This document shows, one piece after another, positions 7,685 through 14,565 of a stretch of 21,166 nt of DNA (positions are counted from its first letter, which is position 1; each line of letters opens with the position of its first letter). Source of the stretch: CAYMCQ01 sp964389025 (GTDB lineage Bacteria > Verrucomicrobiota > Verrucomicrobiia > Limisphaerales > CAYMCQ01); assembly GCA_964389025.1 (NCBI GenBank), contig CAYMCQ010000077.1:1-21166 (forward strand). The letters are read 5' to 3'. Under the pieces are notes generated by a model. It saw nothing but the letters and a program-made list of their open reading frames with translations, ran no database searches and was not told the DNA's origin. The position numbers were made by a program, and so were the translations under genes.

Positions 7685-7732
7685 TCCAAAGCGGTGTCAG
7701 CCCCGTTCCCCGCCAGCCACCGCACTCCAAAA
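7685..7732. repeat. Short intergenic inverted repeat
   Basis: Lies in the 128-nt gap between the zinc-ribbon gene and the DUF3500-like gene. GCGGTG (7691-7696) can pair with CACCGC (7718-7723), and the flanks CCAAA and CTCCAAAA resemble a repeat that I recall as frequent in this bacterial group. The rest of the gap shows no gene. Confidence 0.45.
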
Positions 7733-7766
7733 CCTCGCGGCCGGTTCCGTGACCACGGCCACGCCT

Positions 7767-8783
7767 CTATTTCACGTGCTCCGTCTGGTCGTAATGTTTC
7801 GCCAGAACGTCGTCGCCGAAATCCTTTTCCAAATCGCGCCAGACGCAATGAATGTGGTTGGCTTTGTTTTGCGTGTTGTCGTATTCCATCAGAAACGTCT
7901 TGCCTTGGATCCGATAATAATGTCCCTCGCCCGGTTCAAGTCCGCCGGCCCACGCGAAAGAGAGCTTGTTGAGGCCGGCTTTCTGAATTCTTTTCATATC
8001 CGCGTCCGCAATTTCCGCGCGGTGGCGACGAACATATTCGTCAATCAGCGCGATGAGGCGCTTCTGCTGCTCCGGGTTCATTTTCGTATAACCCAGTCCG
8101 ACCGGCTCAAGAAATTTTGCCTTGCGTGAATTGCCGGTGATGATGTCGCGTGGCGCGTCGGCGGCGATGATGGCAATTTTCTTTTGCCCGTCAGTGAATG
8201 ACTTCACGAGTTGGCGCGCGAGGTCTTCTTCGTGCTTCAGAACGCGCAAACCTTTTCGCGGCCCGCCCGGAATCTCCGCCGGGTTTGTGCCGAAAAATGA
8301 CGGCGTGACCGACGCGAGCTTGCCGCCAAAAATAAAAAAGTTCAGCGACAGATGATGTCCTTCCAGCCGCCAGCCCCAATCACTTTTCTGCGGCGAACCG
8401 AAAATGGTGATGTAATAAAGCCCGATGTCGCGCGTCGGCGATTTGTTTTCCAGTTCGAACAAAATGTTTTCGAGGCTCATGATGTTGGTTACTTTGAAAT
8501 AGCCCGGCTTGCTTAATGCGGTTTTGATGAGCGCGTGCGCGAGTGGCTTTTGCTCGTCGGTCATTTCCTTGAACGGCAAACCCTTTCGCGGCCTTGGAAC
8601 AAAATGCCAGTCGAACCGCTCGTCGTCGTTCCACTCGTAAATCGCCTTGGCGCGCTGCTCCGGCGTGAGCGCGTCGCGGAATTTTTGCGCCGCGCCGGCC
8701 ATTTCTCTTTCCGGCGAAGCGGCATTGAGAGCCAGCGGGGGAAACAAACTGGCGAGAAGAAGAATCGTTCGGAGGAATTTCAT
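7767..8783 (-). CDS. Secreted DUF3500-like protein
   Basis: A 338-residue exported protein. It starts at ATG 8783 with a clear signal peptide (MKFLRTILLLASLFPPLALNAAS, cleavage probably after ALNA), which decides this start over the longer open frame. The mature part contains the pattern I associate with DUF3500: YITIFGSP, then WGWRLEGHHLSLNFFIFGGK with two adjacent histidines, then FFGTNPAEI and, near the end, YYRIQGKTFLMEYDN and NHIHCVWRD. The conserved histidines and acidic residues suggest a metal site, but the family has no established reaction. It is divergent from the YmdB gene; the 146-nt gap carries an inverted repeat. The family name is from memory of these motifs, so function should be treated as unknown. 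Confidence 0.8.
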   Translation of the reverse strand: MKFLRTILLLASLFPPLALNAASPEREMAGAAQKFRDALTPEQRAKAIYEWNDDERFDWHFVPRPRKGLPFKEMTDEQKPLAHALIKTALSKPGYFKVTNIMSLENILFELENKSPTRDIGLYYITIFGSPQKSDWGWRLEGHHLSLNFFIFGGKLASVTPSFFGTNPAEIPGGPRKGLRVLKHEEDLARQLVKSFTDGQKKIAIIAADAPRDIITGNSRKAKFLEPVGLGYTKMNPEQQKRLIALIDEYVRRHRAEIADADMKRIQKAGLNKLSFAWAGGLEPGEGHYYRIQGKTFLMEYDNTQNKANHIHCVWRDLEKDFGDDVLAKHYDQTEHVK

Positions 8784-8832
8784 GACGCAAAGACAAGCTA
8801 ACGCCGCGCGAAATGCAAACAGATTATTTAGC

Positions 8833-8897
8833 CGCAGATGAAACACGGATTGAATACAGGTAGAATCCGTGTTTTACCCGTGTTCAATCCGTGGCTG
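8833..8897. repeat. Intergenic inverted repeat between divergent genes
   Basis: AACACGGATT (8842-8851) pairs with AATCCGTGTT (8864-8873), and ACGGATTGAA (8845-8854) can alternatively pair with TTCAATCCGT (8883-8892). The unit CACGGATT is thus present in three orientations or copies. It lies in the 146-nt divergent region between the DUF3500-like gene and ymdB, so it may sit within or next to both promoters. No clear -10/-35 pair was found. Confidence 0.75.
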
Positions 8898-8929
8898 ACA
8901 TTCCGGCGAATCTTTTCTAGTTTGCCCGC

Positions 8930-9772
8930 GTGAAACTGCTTTTCATCGGAGACATCGTCGGCTCGCCGGGGCGCAACGCGGTGAAACAACTCGTGCCGAA
9001 GCTCCGCGAGCAGCACGGCTTGGACTTTGTCATCGCGAACGGCGAAAACTCGGCTGGCGGCTCCGGCATCACGCCGAAAACCGCCGGGGAAATTTTTTCC
9101 GCGGGAGTGGATGTCATCACAAGCGGCGACCATTTATGGGATCAAAAGGAGGTCAACGAGCTTCTCGCGAACGAAAAACGATTTCTTCGCCCGCTGAATT
9201 ATCCGCCGGGAACGATTGGGCGGGGAAGCGCGGTGTTTGAGGTGCGAAGCACGAATTCGGAGGGGCGAGTTCCACGAGCCCCAAATCAAGAAGTCAGGGA
9301 CTCGTGTAACTCGTCCCTCCGGATCGCCGTGATGAATTTGCAGGGGCGCACGTTCATGCCGCCGATGGAAAATCCATTTCTTGTTGTGCGCGAGGAAGTC
9401 GCGCGGCTGCGGCAAACGACGAAAATCATCTTCGTGGATTTTCACGCCGAGGCGACTTCGGAAAAAATCGCGTTCGCGCGGATGCTCGACGGACAGGTCA
9501 GCGCTGTCATCGGCACGCACACGCACGTGCAGACCGCCGACGAACAAATTTTCCCCGGCGGCACGGCGTATCTGAGCGACGCCGGTTTCACCGGCCCGCA
9601 CGAAAGCGTCCTCGGCCGTGAAATCGAGCCGGTCATCAAACGCTTTTTGACCAACGCGCCGCAGAAATTTGAAGTGGCAAAGGAGCGCGTGATTTTGCAC
9701 GGCGCAGTGATTGAAATTGATGAGGCGAATGGCAAAGCGGTGAAAATCCAGCGCGTGGCGCAGGCGGTTTGA
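8930..9772 (+). CDS. ymdB: YmdB-family metallophosphoesterase (2',3'-cAMP-type phosphodiesterase) with an in-frame palindromic insert
   Basis: Calcineurin-like phosphoesterase of the YmdB/TIGR00282 type. The Bacillus member hydrolyses 2',3'-cyclic nucleotides and influences biofilm and motility. A GTG start at 8930 gives 280 residues. Metal-binding motifs are present: FIGDIVGSPGR (5-15), IANGENSAGGSGIT (35-48), TSGDHLWD (64-71), FVDFHAEATSEK (168-179) and GTHTHVQTADEQI (195-207). The family is normally near 260 residues. The excess is residues about 107-130, encoded by a palindromic element placed between AVFEV and RIAVMNLQGR, probably a hairpin loop. The catalytic residues are intact, so the protein is likely functional. 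It is followed by a decayed toxin-antitoxin pair and then by a second, diverged ymdB tail (10412-10525) adjoining xseA. Confidence 0.92.
   Translation: MKLLFIGDIVGSPGRNAVKQLVPKLREQHGLDFVIANGENSAGGSGITPKTAGEIFSAGVDVITSGDHLWDQKEVNELLANEKRFLRPLNYPPGTIGRGSAVFEVRSTNSEGRVPRAPNQEVRDSCNSSLRIAVMNLQGRTFMPPMENPFLVVREEVARLRQTTKIIFVDFHAEATSEKIAFARMLDGQVSAVIGTHTHVQTADEQIFPGGTAYLSDAGFTGPHESVLGREIEPVIKRFLTNAPQKFEVAKERVILHGAVIEIDEANGKAVKIQRVAQAV
9258..9321 (+). repeat. Palindromic element inside ymdB
   Basis: Inverted repeat with 21-nt arms 9258-9278 and 9301-9321 (two mismatches) and a 22-nt centre. It is translated as about residues 110-131 with no stop codon. The right arm also occurs alone at 432-451. 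The arm-to-arm length is 64 nt, so the true inserted unit must include extra bases or a small deletion to keep the frame. Confidence 0.92.
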
Positions 9773-9811
9773 GAGCTTGCTTCGGGCATTTTGATAAACT
9801 AAATTTTGGAC

Positions 9812-9997
9812 ATGGGATCAGCCACATTTGTTGAAGACTTTAATGAAGCGTTTGAGTTCACTCCAGTGGAGGGACACTCGAACGAGTTCGTCATCCATTC
9901 CAAGACTCCCAGCCGCCGCGCTGGAAAGGAGATGACTTCCGAAGATTGGGACAAGTTTGAAAAAGACATCCTGGATGCTTTCGAACAAGTTCCATGA
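9812..9997 (+). CDS. Small acidic protein, probable antitoxin of a VapBC-like pair
   Basis: A 61-residue protein from ATG 9812 (a TTG two codons earlier is also possible). It is rich in acidic residues and ends MTSEDWDKFEKDILDAFEQVP. I cannot assign an antitoxin family from motifs. The case rests on context: its stop codon overlaps the ATG of a PIN-domain toxin frame as ATGA (9994-9997), the usual translational coupling of such pairs, and its size fits an antitoxin. It lies 39 nt after ymdB. The toxin behind it is broken, so if the antitoxin is still made it has no intact local partner. Confidence 0.6.
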   Translation: MGSATFVEDFNEAFEFTPVEGHSNEFVIHSKTPSRRAGKEMTSEDWDKFEKDILDAFEQVP

Positions 9998-10411
9998 ATG
10001 GGACGCGCATTGATTTCATCGCCGATACCAGCGCTATCATCGGTTTACTTCGTCGTGATTCACGGGTGGAAGAAAAGGTCAAGGGCAAGCATTTTGCGAT
10101 CACTTGGGCAAGCATTTTGCGATCACTTTTGTGACCATGGCAGAATTGAGCCTAGGTGTTTTGAAGTCGAACAAGCAGAGTCCGCGTGGGAGGGAATCGT
10201 CGAAGTCCTTCAAGGCAAGCGCATGTTTCAAACCTCCGCGATGACGCCCGCCCTTTATGCCCGCATCTACGACGATCTGGAAAAACGCGGCGCGATGATT
10301 CCCATCAATGACATCTGGATTGCGGCGCTGGCCATTCAATCGCGCCTGCCAATTCTCGCGCGCGATGAACACTTTTCGCGGGTCACAGGATTGTCGGTCA
10401 TCTCGTGCTGA
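9994..10411 (+). pseudogene. VapC-like PIN-domain ribonuclease toxin, broken by two frameshifts
   Basis: Starts at ATG 9994, overlapping the antitoxin stop. The first frame gives DFIADTSAIIGLLRRDSRVE, the N-terminal PIN motif with its catalytic aspartate, then hits TGA after the 23-bp tandem duplication at 10083-10128. Removing one copy restores KHFAITFVTMAELSLGVLKS, which carries the PIN glutamate. A second shift near 10171-10180, best explained by one lost base, leads into ESAWEGIVEVLQGK and the C-terminal INDIWIAALAIQSRLPILAR with the last acidic residues. All parts of a roughly 135-residue PIN toxin are therefore present, but in three frames. A functional toxin is not expected. A sequencing error could explain the single base but hardly an exact 23-bp duplication. 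Confidence 0.85.
10083..10128 (+). repeat. Perfect 23-bp tandem duplication inside the PIN gene
   Basis: Positions 10083-10105 and 10106-10128 are identical. Since 23 is not a multiple of three, the duplication moves the reading frame and introduces a stop soon after. Perfect identity suggests a recent event. Confidence 0.97.
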
Positions 10412-10525
10412 CAGAGGAAAACTTTGCAGAAACGCATGATTCTGCACGGCGCGATTGTGGAGATTGATGAAGTGATCGGGACGGCGGTGAAAACTCAGCG
10501 TGCGGCGGAACAGTTTTTTTCATGA
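10412..10525 (+). pseudogene. Remnant 3' end of a second ymdB gene
   Basis: The open frame directly after the PIN stop reads RMILHGAIVEIDEVIGTAVK and ends at TGA 10523-10525. It aligns to the YmdB C-terminus (RVILHGAVIEIDEANGKAVK): over 30 residues about 17 are identical, and the DNA is clearly alike. No other part of ymdB is present here. The stop overlaps the xseA start as ATGA, so this tail looks like the original end of a gene translationally coupled to xseA, now separated from its body by the toxin-antitoxin cassette. Confidence 0.85.
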
Positions 10526-11811
10526 GCAAGCAAACCAAATCGCAATGGGACTTCGGGGAGCTTTTCCCTACCGAACAGATCCGCCGCGTGATGTCCGTGG
10601 CAGAATTGACGGCGCAAGTGCGGCGGCTGCTCGAACAGCACGTCGGCACGGTTTGGGTCAGCGGTGAGGTGAGCAATCTGCGGGCGCAGAGTTCCGGACA
10701 CATTTATTTCACGCTCAAGGATGCGAACGCGCAGTTGAATTGCGTTTTGTTTCGCGACGAAGCTCGCAACGCTCGTGATTCGCTGGAGGACGGTCGCAAA
10801 GTGATTTTACAGGGCGACGTGACGGTCTATGAAGTGCGCGGGCAATATCAACTCATCGTGCGGCAGGTGGAGTTGCAAGGCGTGGGCGCGCTGCAAATCG
10901 CGTTCGAGAAGTTGAAGCAGAAATTGCAGGCTGAAGGCTTGTTCGCGCCGGAACGGAAACGTCCTCTGCCGAAATATCCGCAACGAATCGGCCTCGTGAC
11001 TTCGCCGACGGGCGCGGCGATCCGGGATGTGTTGCATGTTGTTCAACGAAGAAATCCATCGCTGGAAATCATTCTCGTGCCGTGCCGCGTGCAGGGCGAG
11101 GGCGCGGCGAAAGAGATTGCGGCGGCGATTGGGTTGTTGAATGAGTTTAATGTAGCGCAGGCTTCCAGCCTGCGCGGACAGGCTGGAAGCCTGTCCTACT
11201 TTGATCTAATCCTCATCACTCGCGGCGGCGGTTCGCTGGAGGATTTGTGGGCGTTCAATGAGGAAGTCGTTGCACGGGCGATTTTTGAATCGGCGATTCC
11301 AGTCGTGTCTGCGGTCGGCCACGAGATTGATTTCACGATCAGCGATTTTGTGGCGGACGTTCGCGCGGCGACGCCGAGTGCAGCGGCGGAGATCATCACG
11401 GAGGGCGTGTTCGCGTGTCGCGAGTTTGTGGCGGACGCGCCGGAGACGTTGCGGCGAAAAGTCCGGCAGCGATTGCGGGCGGTGGCGGAAAATTCTGCTC
11501 AACTCGCCGGGCGGCTGGCGCGGATGCATCCGCGCCGGCGGTTGAACGACTGGATGCAGCGGCTCGATGAATTGCAGACCGGCCTGACTCGCGGCGTGCG
11601 GCGGTGTGCGCTGGGACTCCAAAATCGTTTGAAAGGTTTGCGGTCGCGATTGTCATTGCTCGGCCCGGAGCAGGTGCTGGCGCGTGGCTACTCGATCACG
11701 ATGGATGCGGCGAGCGGAAGAATTTTGCGCACAGAGAAGGAAGTCAAGGCGGGACAGAAATTGAAGACGAGGCTGAAGGAGGGAGAAGTTTTCAGCAAAG
11801 CGGAAAAGTGA
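10522..11811 (+). CDS. xseA: Exodeoxyribonuclease VII large subunit
   Basis: Large, catalytic subunit of exonuclease VII, which with several XseB small subunits degrades single-stranded DNA. It has 429 residues, near the usual 400-450. The N-terminal OB-fold domain includes MSVAELTAQVRRLLEQHVGT, VWVSGEVSNLR and HIYFTLKDANAQLNCVLFRD. The catalytic domain carries IGLVTSPTGAAIRDVLHVV, DLILITRGGGSLEDLWAFNE and VSAVGHEIDFTISDFVADVR with ATPSAAAE. A coiled region and the C-terminal VLARGYSIT motif follow. Residues about 211-226 derive from a palindromic element inserted just before the DLILITRGGGS strand. The ATG at 10522 overlaps the stop of the ymdB tail remnant. No xseB is seen next to it; the next gene is convergent. 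Confidence 0.96.
   Translation: MSKQTKSQWDFGELFPTEQIRRVMSVAELTAQVRRLLEQHVGTVWVSGEVSNLRAQSSGHIYFTLKDANAQLNCVLFRDEARNARDSLEDGRKVILQGDVTVYEVRGQYQLIVRQVELQGVGALQIAFEKLKQKLQAEGLFAPERKRPLPKYPQRIGLVTSPTGAAIRDVLHVVQRRNPSLEIILVPCRVQGEGAAKEIAAAIGLLNEFNVAQASSLRGQAGSLSYFDLILITRGGGSLEDLWAFNEEVVARAIFESAIPVVSAVGHEIDFTISDFVADVRAATPSAAAEIITEGVFACREFVADAPETLRRKVRQRLRAVAENSAQLAGRLARMHPRRRLNDWMQRLDELQTGLTRGVRRCALGLQNRLKGLRSRLSLLGPEQVLARGYSITMDAASGRILRTEKEVKAGQKLKTRLKEGEVFSKAEK
11152..11199 (+). repeat. Palindromic element inside xseA
   Basis: Inverted repeat with 21-nt arms 11152-11172 and 11179-11199 (two mismatches) around cgcgga, 48 nt or exactly 16 codons in total. It is translated as VAQASSLRGQAGSLSY between the helix LLNEFN and the strand DLILITRGGGS. 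The arms share the scheme GTAGG-x-CAGGC-N5-GCCTG with the third element in the RlmD-like gene. Confidence 0.93.
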
Positions 11812-11822
11812 CGCTCGCCATC

Positions 11823-11894
11823 GTAGGAGACGACGTAAGGAGGCTCATTCTATTCTGGAGAGACAAGTTAGAGTCTCCTTACGTCGTCTCCTAC
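11823..11894. repeat. Long inverted repeat between convergent genes
   Basis: Arms 11823-11846 and 11871-11894 pair with one mismatch in 24 across a 24-nt centre. It occupies nearly the whole 91-nt gap between the xseA stop and the stop of the convergent secreted protein gene. In this place it could end transcription from both sides, although there is no strong U-run. The sequence differs from the other palindromic families in the window. Confidence 0.92.
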
Positions 11895-11902
11895 AAAGTC
11901 TC

Positions 11903-13522
11903 TTAGGGATAAACGACGCGGTAATAACGCTGCGTTGTCCCGTCGTCCGCGTTCGTGAATGAGATAATGACGGTCGGCGCGGAGGTTGTTCCCAAAGTCG
12001 CCCACGTGGCCGCGTTCAAATCGGGCTTTGCCTGCACTGTGTAGCTCAGGTTGCTGAGGCCGAGCCACGAGATGGCGTTGGGCATGGCGATGGTGAGCAA
12101 TGGCTGCGGCACGTTGAGCGACAGCGTGGCGGCTGAACTCGTCACGCTTCCGGCGGCGTTTGTGATGACGACCGAATAGCTGCCGATGTCGGCGGGTTGG
12201 GCGTTGGTTTTCGTGTAGCTGCCCGTCGTCGCGCCGGAAATATTTCCGGCGTTGAATCGCCACTGGTAATTGAGCGGGGCTCCGGCTGCGATGACAGTGA
12301 ACGTGGCGTTGTCGCGCTGGTTGACGGTCAGATTCGTCGGTTGCGCGCTGATGGACGGCGGAACGTTCACAGTCAGTGTGACGACTGAACTCGTGACGCT
12401 GCCCGCGCTGTTCGTAACGACCACCGTGTAACTTCCTGCGTCGCCTGATTGAGCGTTTGCTCGCGTGTAACTGCTCAAAGTCGCGCTGCTGATGTTTGTT
12501 CCGCTGAAACGCCATTGATAACTGAGCGGCGACGTGCCGGCAGCGCCGACGGTGAACGTGGCGTTGTTTCCCTGAGTCACGGTGAGACTTTGCGGCTGGT
12601 TCGTGATCGTCGGCGCGATTGCGCCATTCGTGACGGTGTAGGTGATCCTGAAATCTTTCACGACTCCCATGTGCTGCATTCCCGTCGCGCCAGAATCGCC
12701 GGACGCAACGGGTGAGACATCGCTCAACGGGGTATAAACGCGGGAATCAAAAACCAGTCCGCTCGAAAATGTGTGCGAGATGAGCACGACGTTCGTCAGG
12801 CTGTTCGTGAAGGAAAAACTCGGCAGCACGCGGTCGTAACGTTCGGTGCGGCCCGCGTTGGTGTCCTGGTCGCCTGCTTGATCGGCAGGCACGGGGCTGT
12901 CGCTCAAATATGTCTTGAACTTGATTATCGCCCCTTCCGTTTCCGAGAAGAGATTAAAGTCGCCTGCGACGACGATCCACGCGTTGGTCGGGAAATTTGT
13001 GCTGATCAGGTCCGTGAGTTCGTTCGCTTCGGCGGTGCGGCGCGAGATATCACTCGATGTGTTGCTGGCCTTCAAATGGACGCTGACGACGTAGAGATCG
13101 TTCGTGCCGGGCAGATCAATTTGCGCCCAGGCGAATCCACGGTCATTCACGCCGGTGTCAGAATCCGTCCACGAGCCGCTGGCAATCATCGGGTAACGGC
13201 TGATGACACCGTTGGGAATCGAATAACCTGATTCGCGAAAATATACGAAGTTCGTCCCAAACGTGTCGTCAATCATCGCGCGGATGGCCTCGGTGGTGTT
13301 GATGCCGATGTTGTTGCTGACGTTGAATTCCTGAATCGCGACGATGTCCGGCTTCAAGCCTTTGAAAATGTTGAGGCCGGGCGTTTCATATCGTTGACTG
13401 TTGCCCGATGTCGTATTTGCCGCCATGACGCGGAGGTTGACGTTGGTTTGCGTATCGGCCTGCAACGGGAGCGCGAGCGCGAAAATCAAGAGACCGGGAA
13501 AAGCGTGGGACAAGGAGCGCAT
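11903..13522 (-). CDS. Secreted endonuclease/exonuclease/phosphatase-fold protein with two Ig-like domains
   Basis: A 539-residue exported protein. The signal peptide (LLIFALALPLQA, about 11-22) is followed by an EEP-fold domain, about 28-297. Metal and catalytic residues of the fold can be followed: VAIQEF (E65), VVSVHLKAS (H149), VVAGDFNLF (D188, N190), YDRVL (D230) and a terminal histidine in MQHMGVVKDF (H284) where many relatives have S-D-H. Two Ig-like domains follow, about 303-390 and 392-470, each with the SYQWRF/NYQWRF core and a GSYTVVVTNSAGSVTSS-type end. The last 65 residues form a C-terminal module (LSYTVQAKPDLN to QRYYRVVYP) also found at the right edge of the window. Likely extracellular nuclease or phosphatase; the substrate is unknown. 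It is divergent from the secretin-like gene. Confidence 0.9.
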   Translation of the reverse strand: MRSLSHAFPGLLIFALALPLQADTQTNVNLRVMAANTTSGNSQRYETPGLNIFKGLKPDIVAIQEFNVSNNIGINTTEAIRAMIDDTFGTNFVYFRESGYSIPNGVISRYPMIASGSWTDSDTGVNDRGFAWAQIDLPGTNDLYVVSVHLKASNTSSDISRRTAEANELTDLISTNFPTNAWIVVAGDFNLFSETEGAIIKFKTYLSDSPVPADQAGDQDTNAGRTERYDRVLPSFSFTNSLTNVVLISHTFSSGLVFDSRVYTPLSDVSPVASGDSGATGMQHMGVVKDFRITYTVTNGAIAPTITNQPQSLTVTQGNNATFTVGAAGTSPLSYQWRFSGTNISSATLSSYTRANAQSGDAGSYTVVVTNSAGSVTSSVVTLTVNVPPSISAQPTNLTVNQRDNATFTVIAAGAPLNYQWRFNAGNISGATTGSYTKTNAQPADIGSYSVVITNAAGSVTSSAATLSLNVPQPLLTIAMPNAISWLGLSNLSYTVQAKPDLNAATWATLGTTSAPTVIISFTNADDGTTQRYYRVVYP

Positions 13523-13663
13523 GTGAATCTTCTGGATACAGAGTAACTTCTAATTCCGGGCAGGCAAGCCAGGACGTCGTCGAAATAATCTGCGGATTTC
13601 AACTTTACGCGCAAAATTTCCGCTGCGACGCTCAATGACGATTCGCCAACACAATTGAAAAAC

Positions 13664-14545
13664 ATGAAACCGCTTTTTCTTTCCTCGTTTGTGTGCGTTT
13701 TGGCCTTCGTTGCGTCAGCTCAACCTGAGAAGCCCGCGATCAAACTGACCGGCATCATCAACTTGCCAGACTTCAAACGCGCGCTGCTGGAGATTCAAGA
13801 GAAGAACCATCCTGTCAAATGGATTGATCGCGCGACGCTTGCAGAAGGACAACGACACGGTCACGTCGAAGTTTTTAAAATAGATTCTGCCAAAGGGACA
13901 GTGACTGTGCGCGATACTGAAAAGGAAACAGCGCTGGCCTTTGAAAGCCAAACAGAGCCAGTGCTTTCAACAAACACTTCGAATCCGACGGTGCGTTTGG
14001 ATGATGCAGATTTCGCCCAAGTCCTGGATATTTACGCCGAGCTGAAAGGCCGCACAGTGCTGCGGCCTGCCACATTGCCGGGCGGCGGGTTTTCATTCAA
14101 AGCTGCAGCTCGCGACAAGACAGAAGCCACGAAAGCTATTGAAGAAGAATTTTTGCGGCGAGGAATCACGGTGATTCCAGACGGAGAAAAATTTGTGATG
14201 GTCGTGCCGGCTTCAATGGCCAAAGAAGTTGCGCCGCATTCTCCCAAGCCTAATGTAACGCCCGCCGACAAGATTCTTCCCAAAGGAACGATCAATCTCT
14301 CGAACATTGATGTGAACCAAGCGTTGATGATTTATGGCGGGTTGATTGACCGTAAGTTTGTCCGCGCCCATGCAGTGGCATCCCCGCCAATATCTTTTCG
14401 GAGCACAACACCGCTCACAAAAGACGAAGCCATCTATGCACTCGATACGCTATTCGGATGGAATAACATTTCTATTGTTCTCAACGACGACAAAACTTTC
14501 ACCGCAATTTCGGGGATCCCGCCAAAGAAACTCGAACAGAATTGA
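13664..14545 (+). CDS. Periplasmic protein with two secretin-N-like (STN/N-type) repeats, no secretin channel
   Basis: A 293-residue exported protein. ATG 13664 gives a good signal peptide (MKPLFLSSFVCVLAFVASAQ); a TTG three codons earlier is less likely. Two related segments can be seen. Residues 108-183 start PTVRLDDADFAQVLDIYAEL, and residues 209-287 start TINLSNIDVNQALMIYGGLI. Each continues with a basic residue-rich strand, a helix (KAIEEEFLRRG, IYALDTLFGWN) and a final strand of the form I-x-x-D-x-K-F-x-x-x. This is the layout of the N-domains of type II/III secretins, but no beta-barrel domain follows. Its stop overlaps a TTG of the next frame, and the sulfatase ATG lies 20 nt downstream, suggesting co-transcription. 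The role is unknown; a periplasmic adaptor is possible. Confidence 0.72.
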   Translation: MKPLFLSSFVCVLAFVASAQPEKPAIKLTGIINLPDFKRALLEIQEKNHPVKWIDRATLAEGQRHGHVEVFKIDSAKGTVTVRDTEKETALAFESQTEPVLSTNTSNPTVRLDDADFAQVLDIYAELKGRTVLRPATLPGGGFSFKAAARDKTEATKAIEEEFLRRGITVIPDGEKFVMVVPASMAKEVAPHSPKPNVTPADKILPKGTINLSNIDVNQALMIYGGLIDRKFVRAHAVASPPISFRSTTPLTKDEAIYALDTLFGWNNISIVLNDDKTFTAISGIPPKKLEQN

Positions 14546-14565
14546 TAATCTCAATTTTTCGATTC

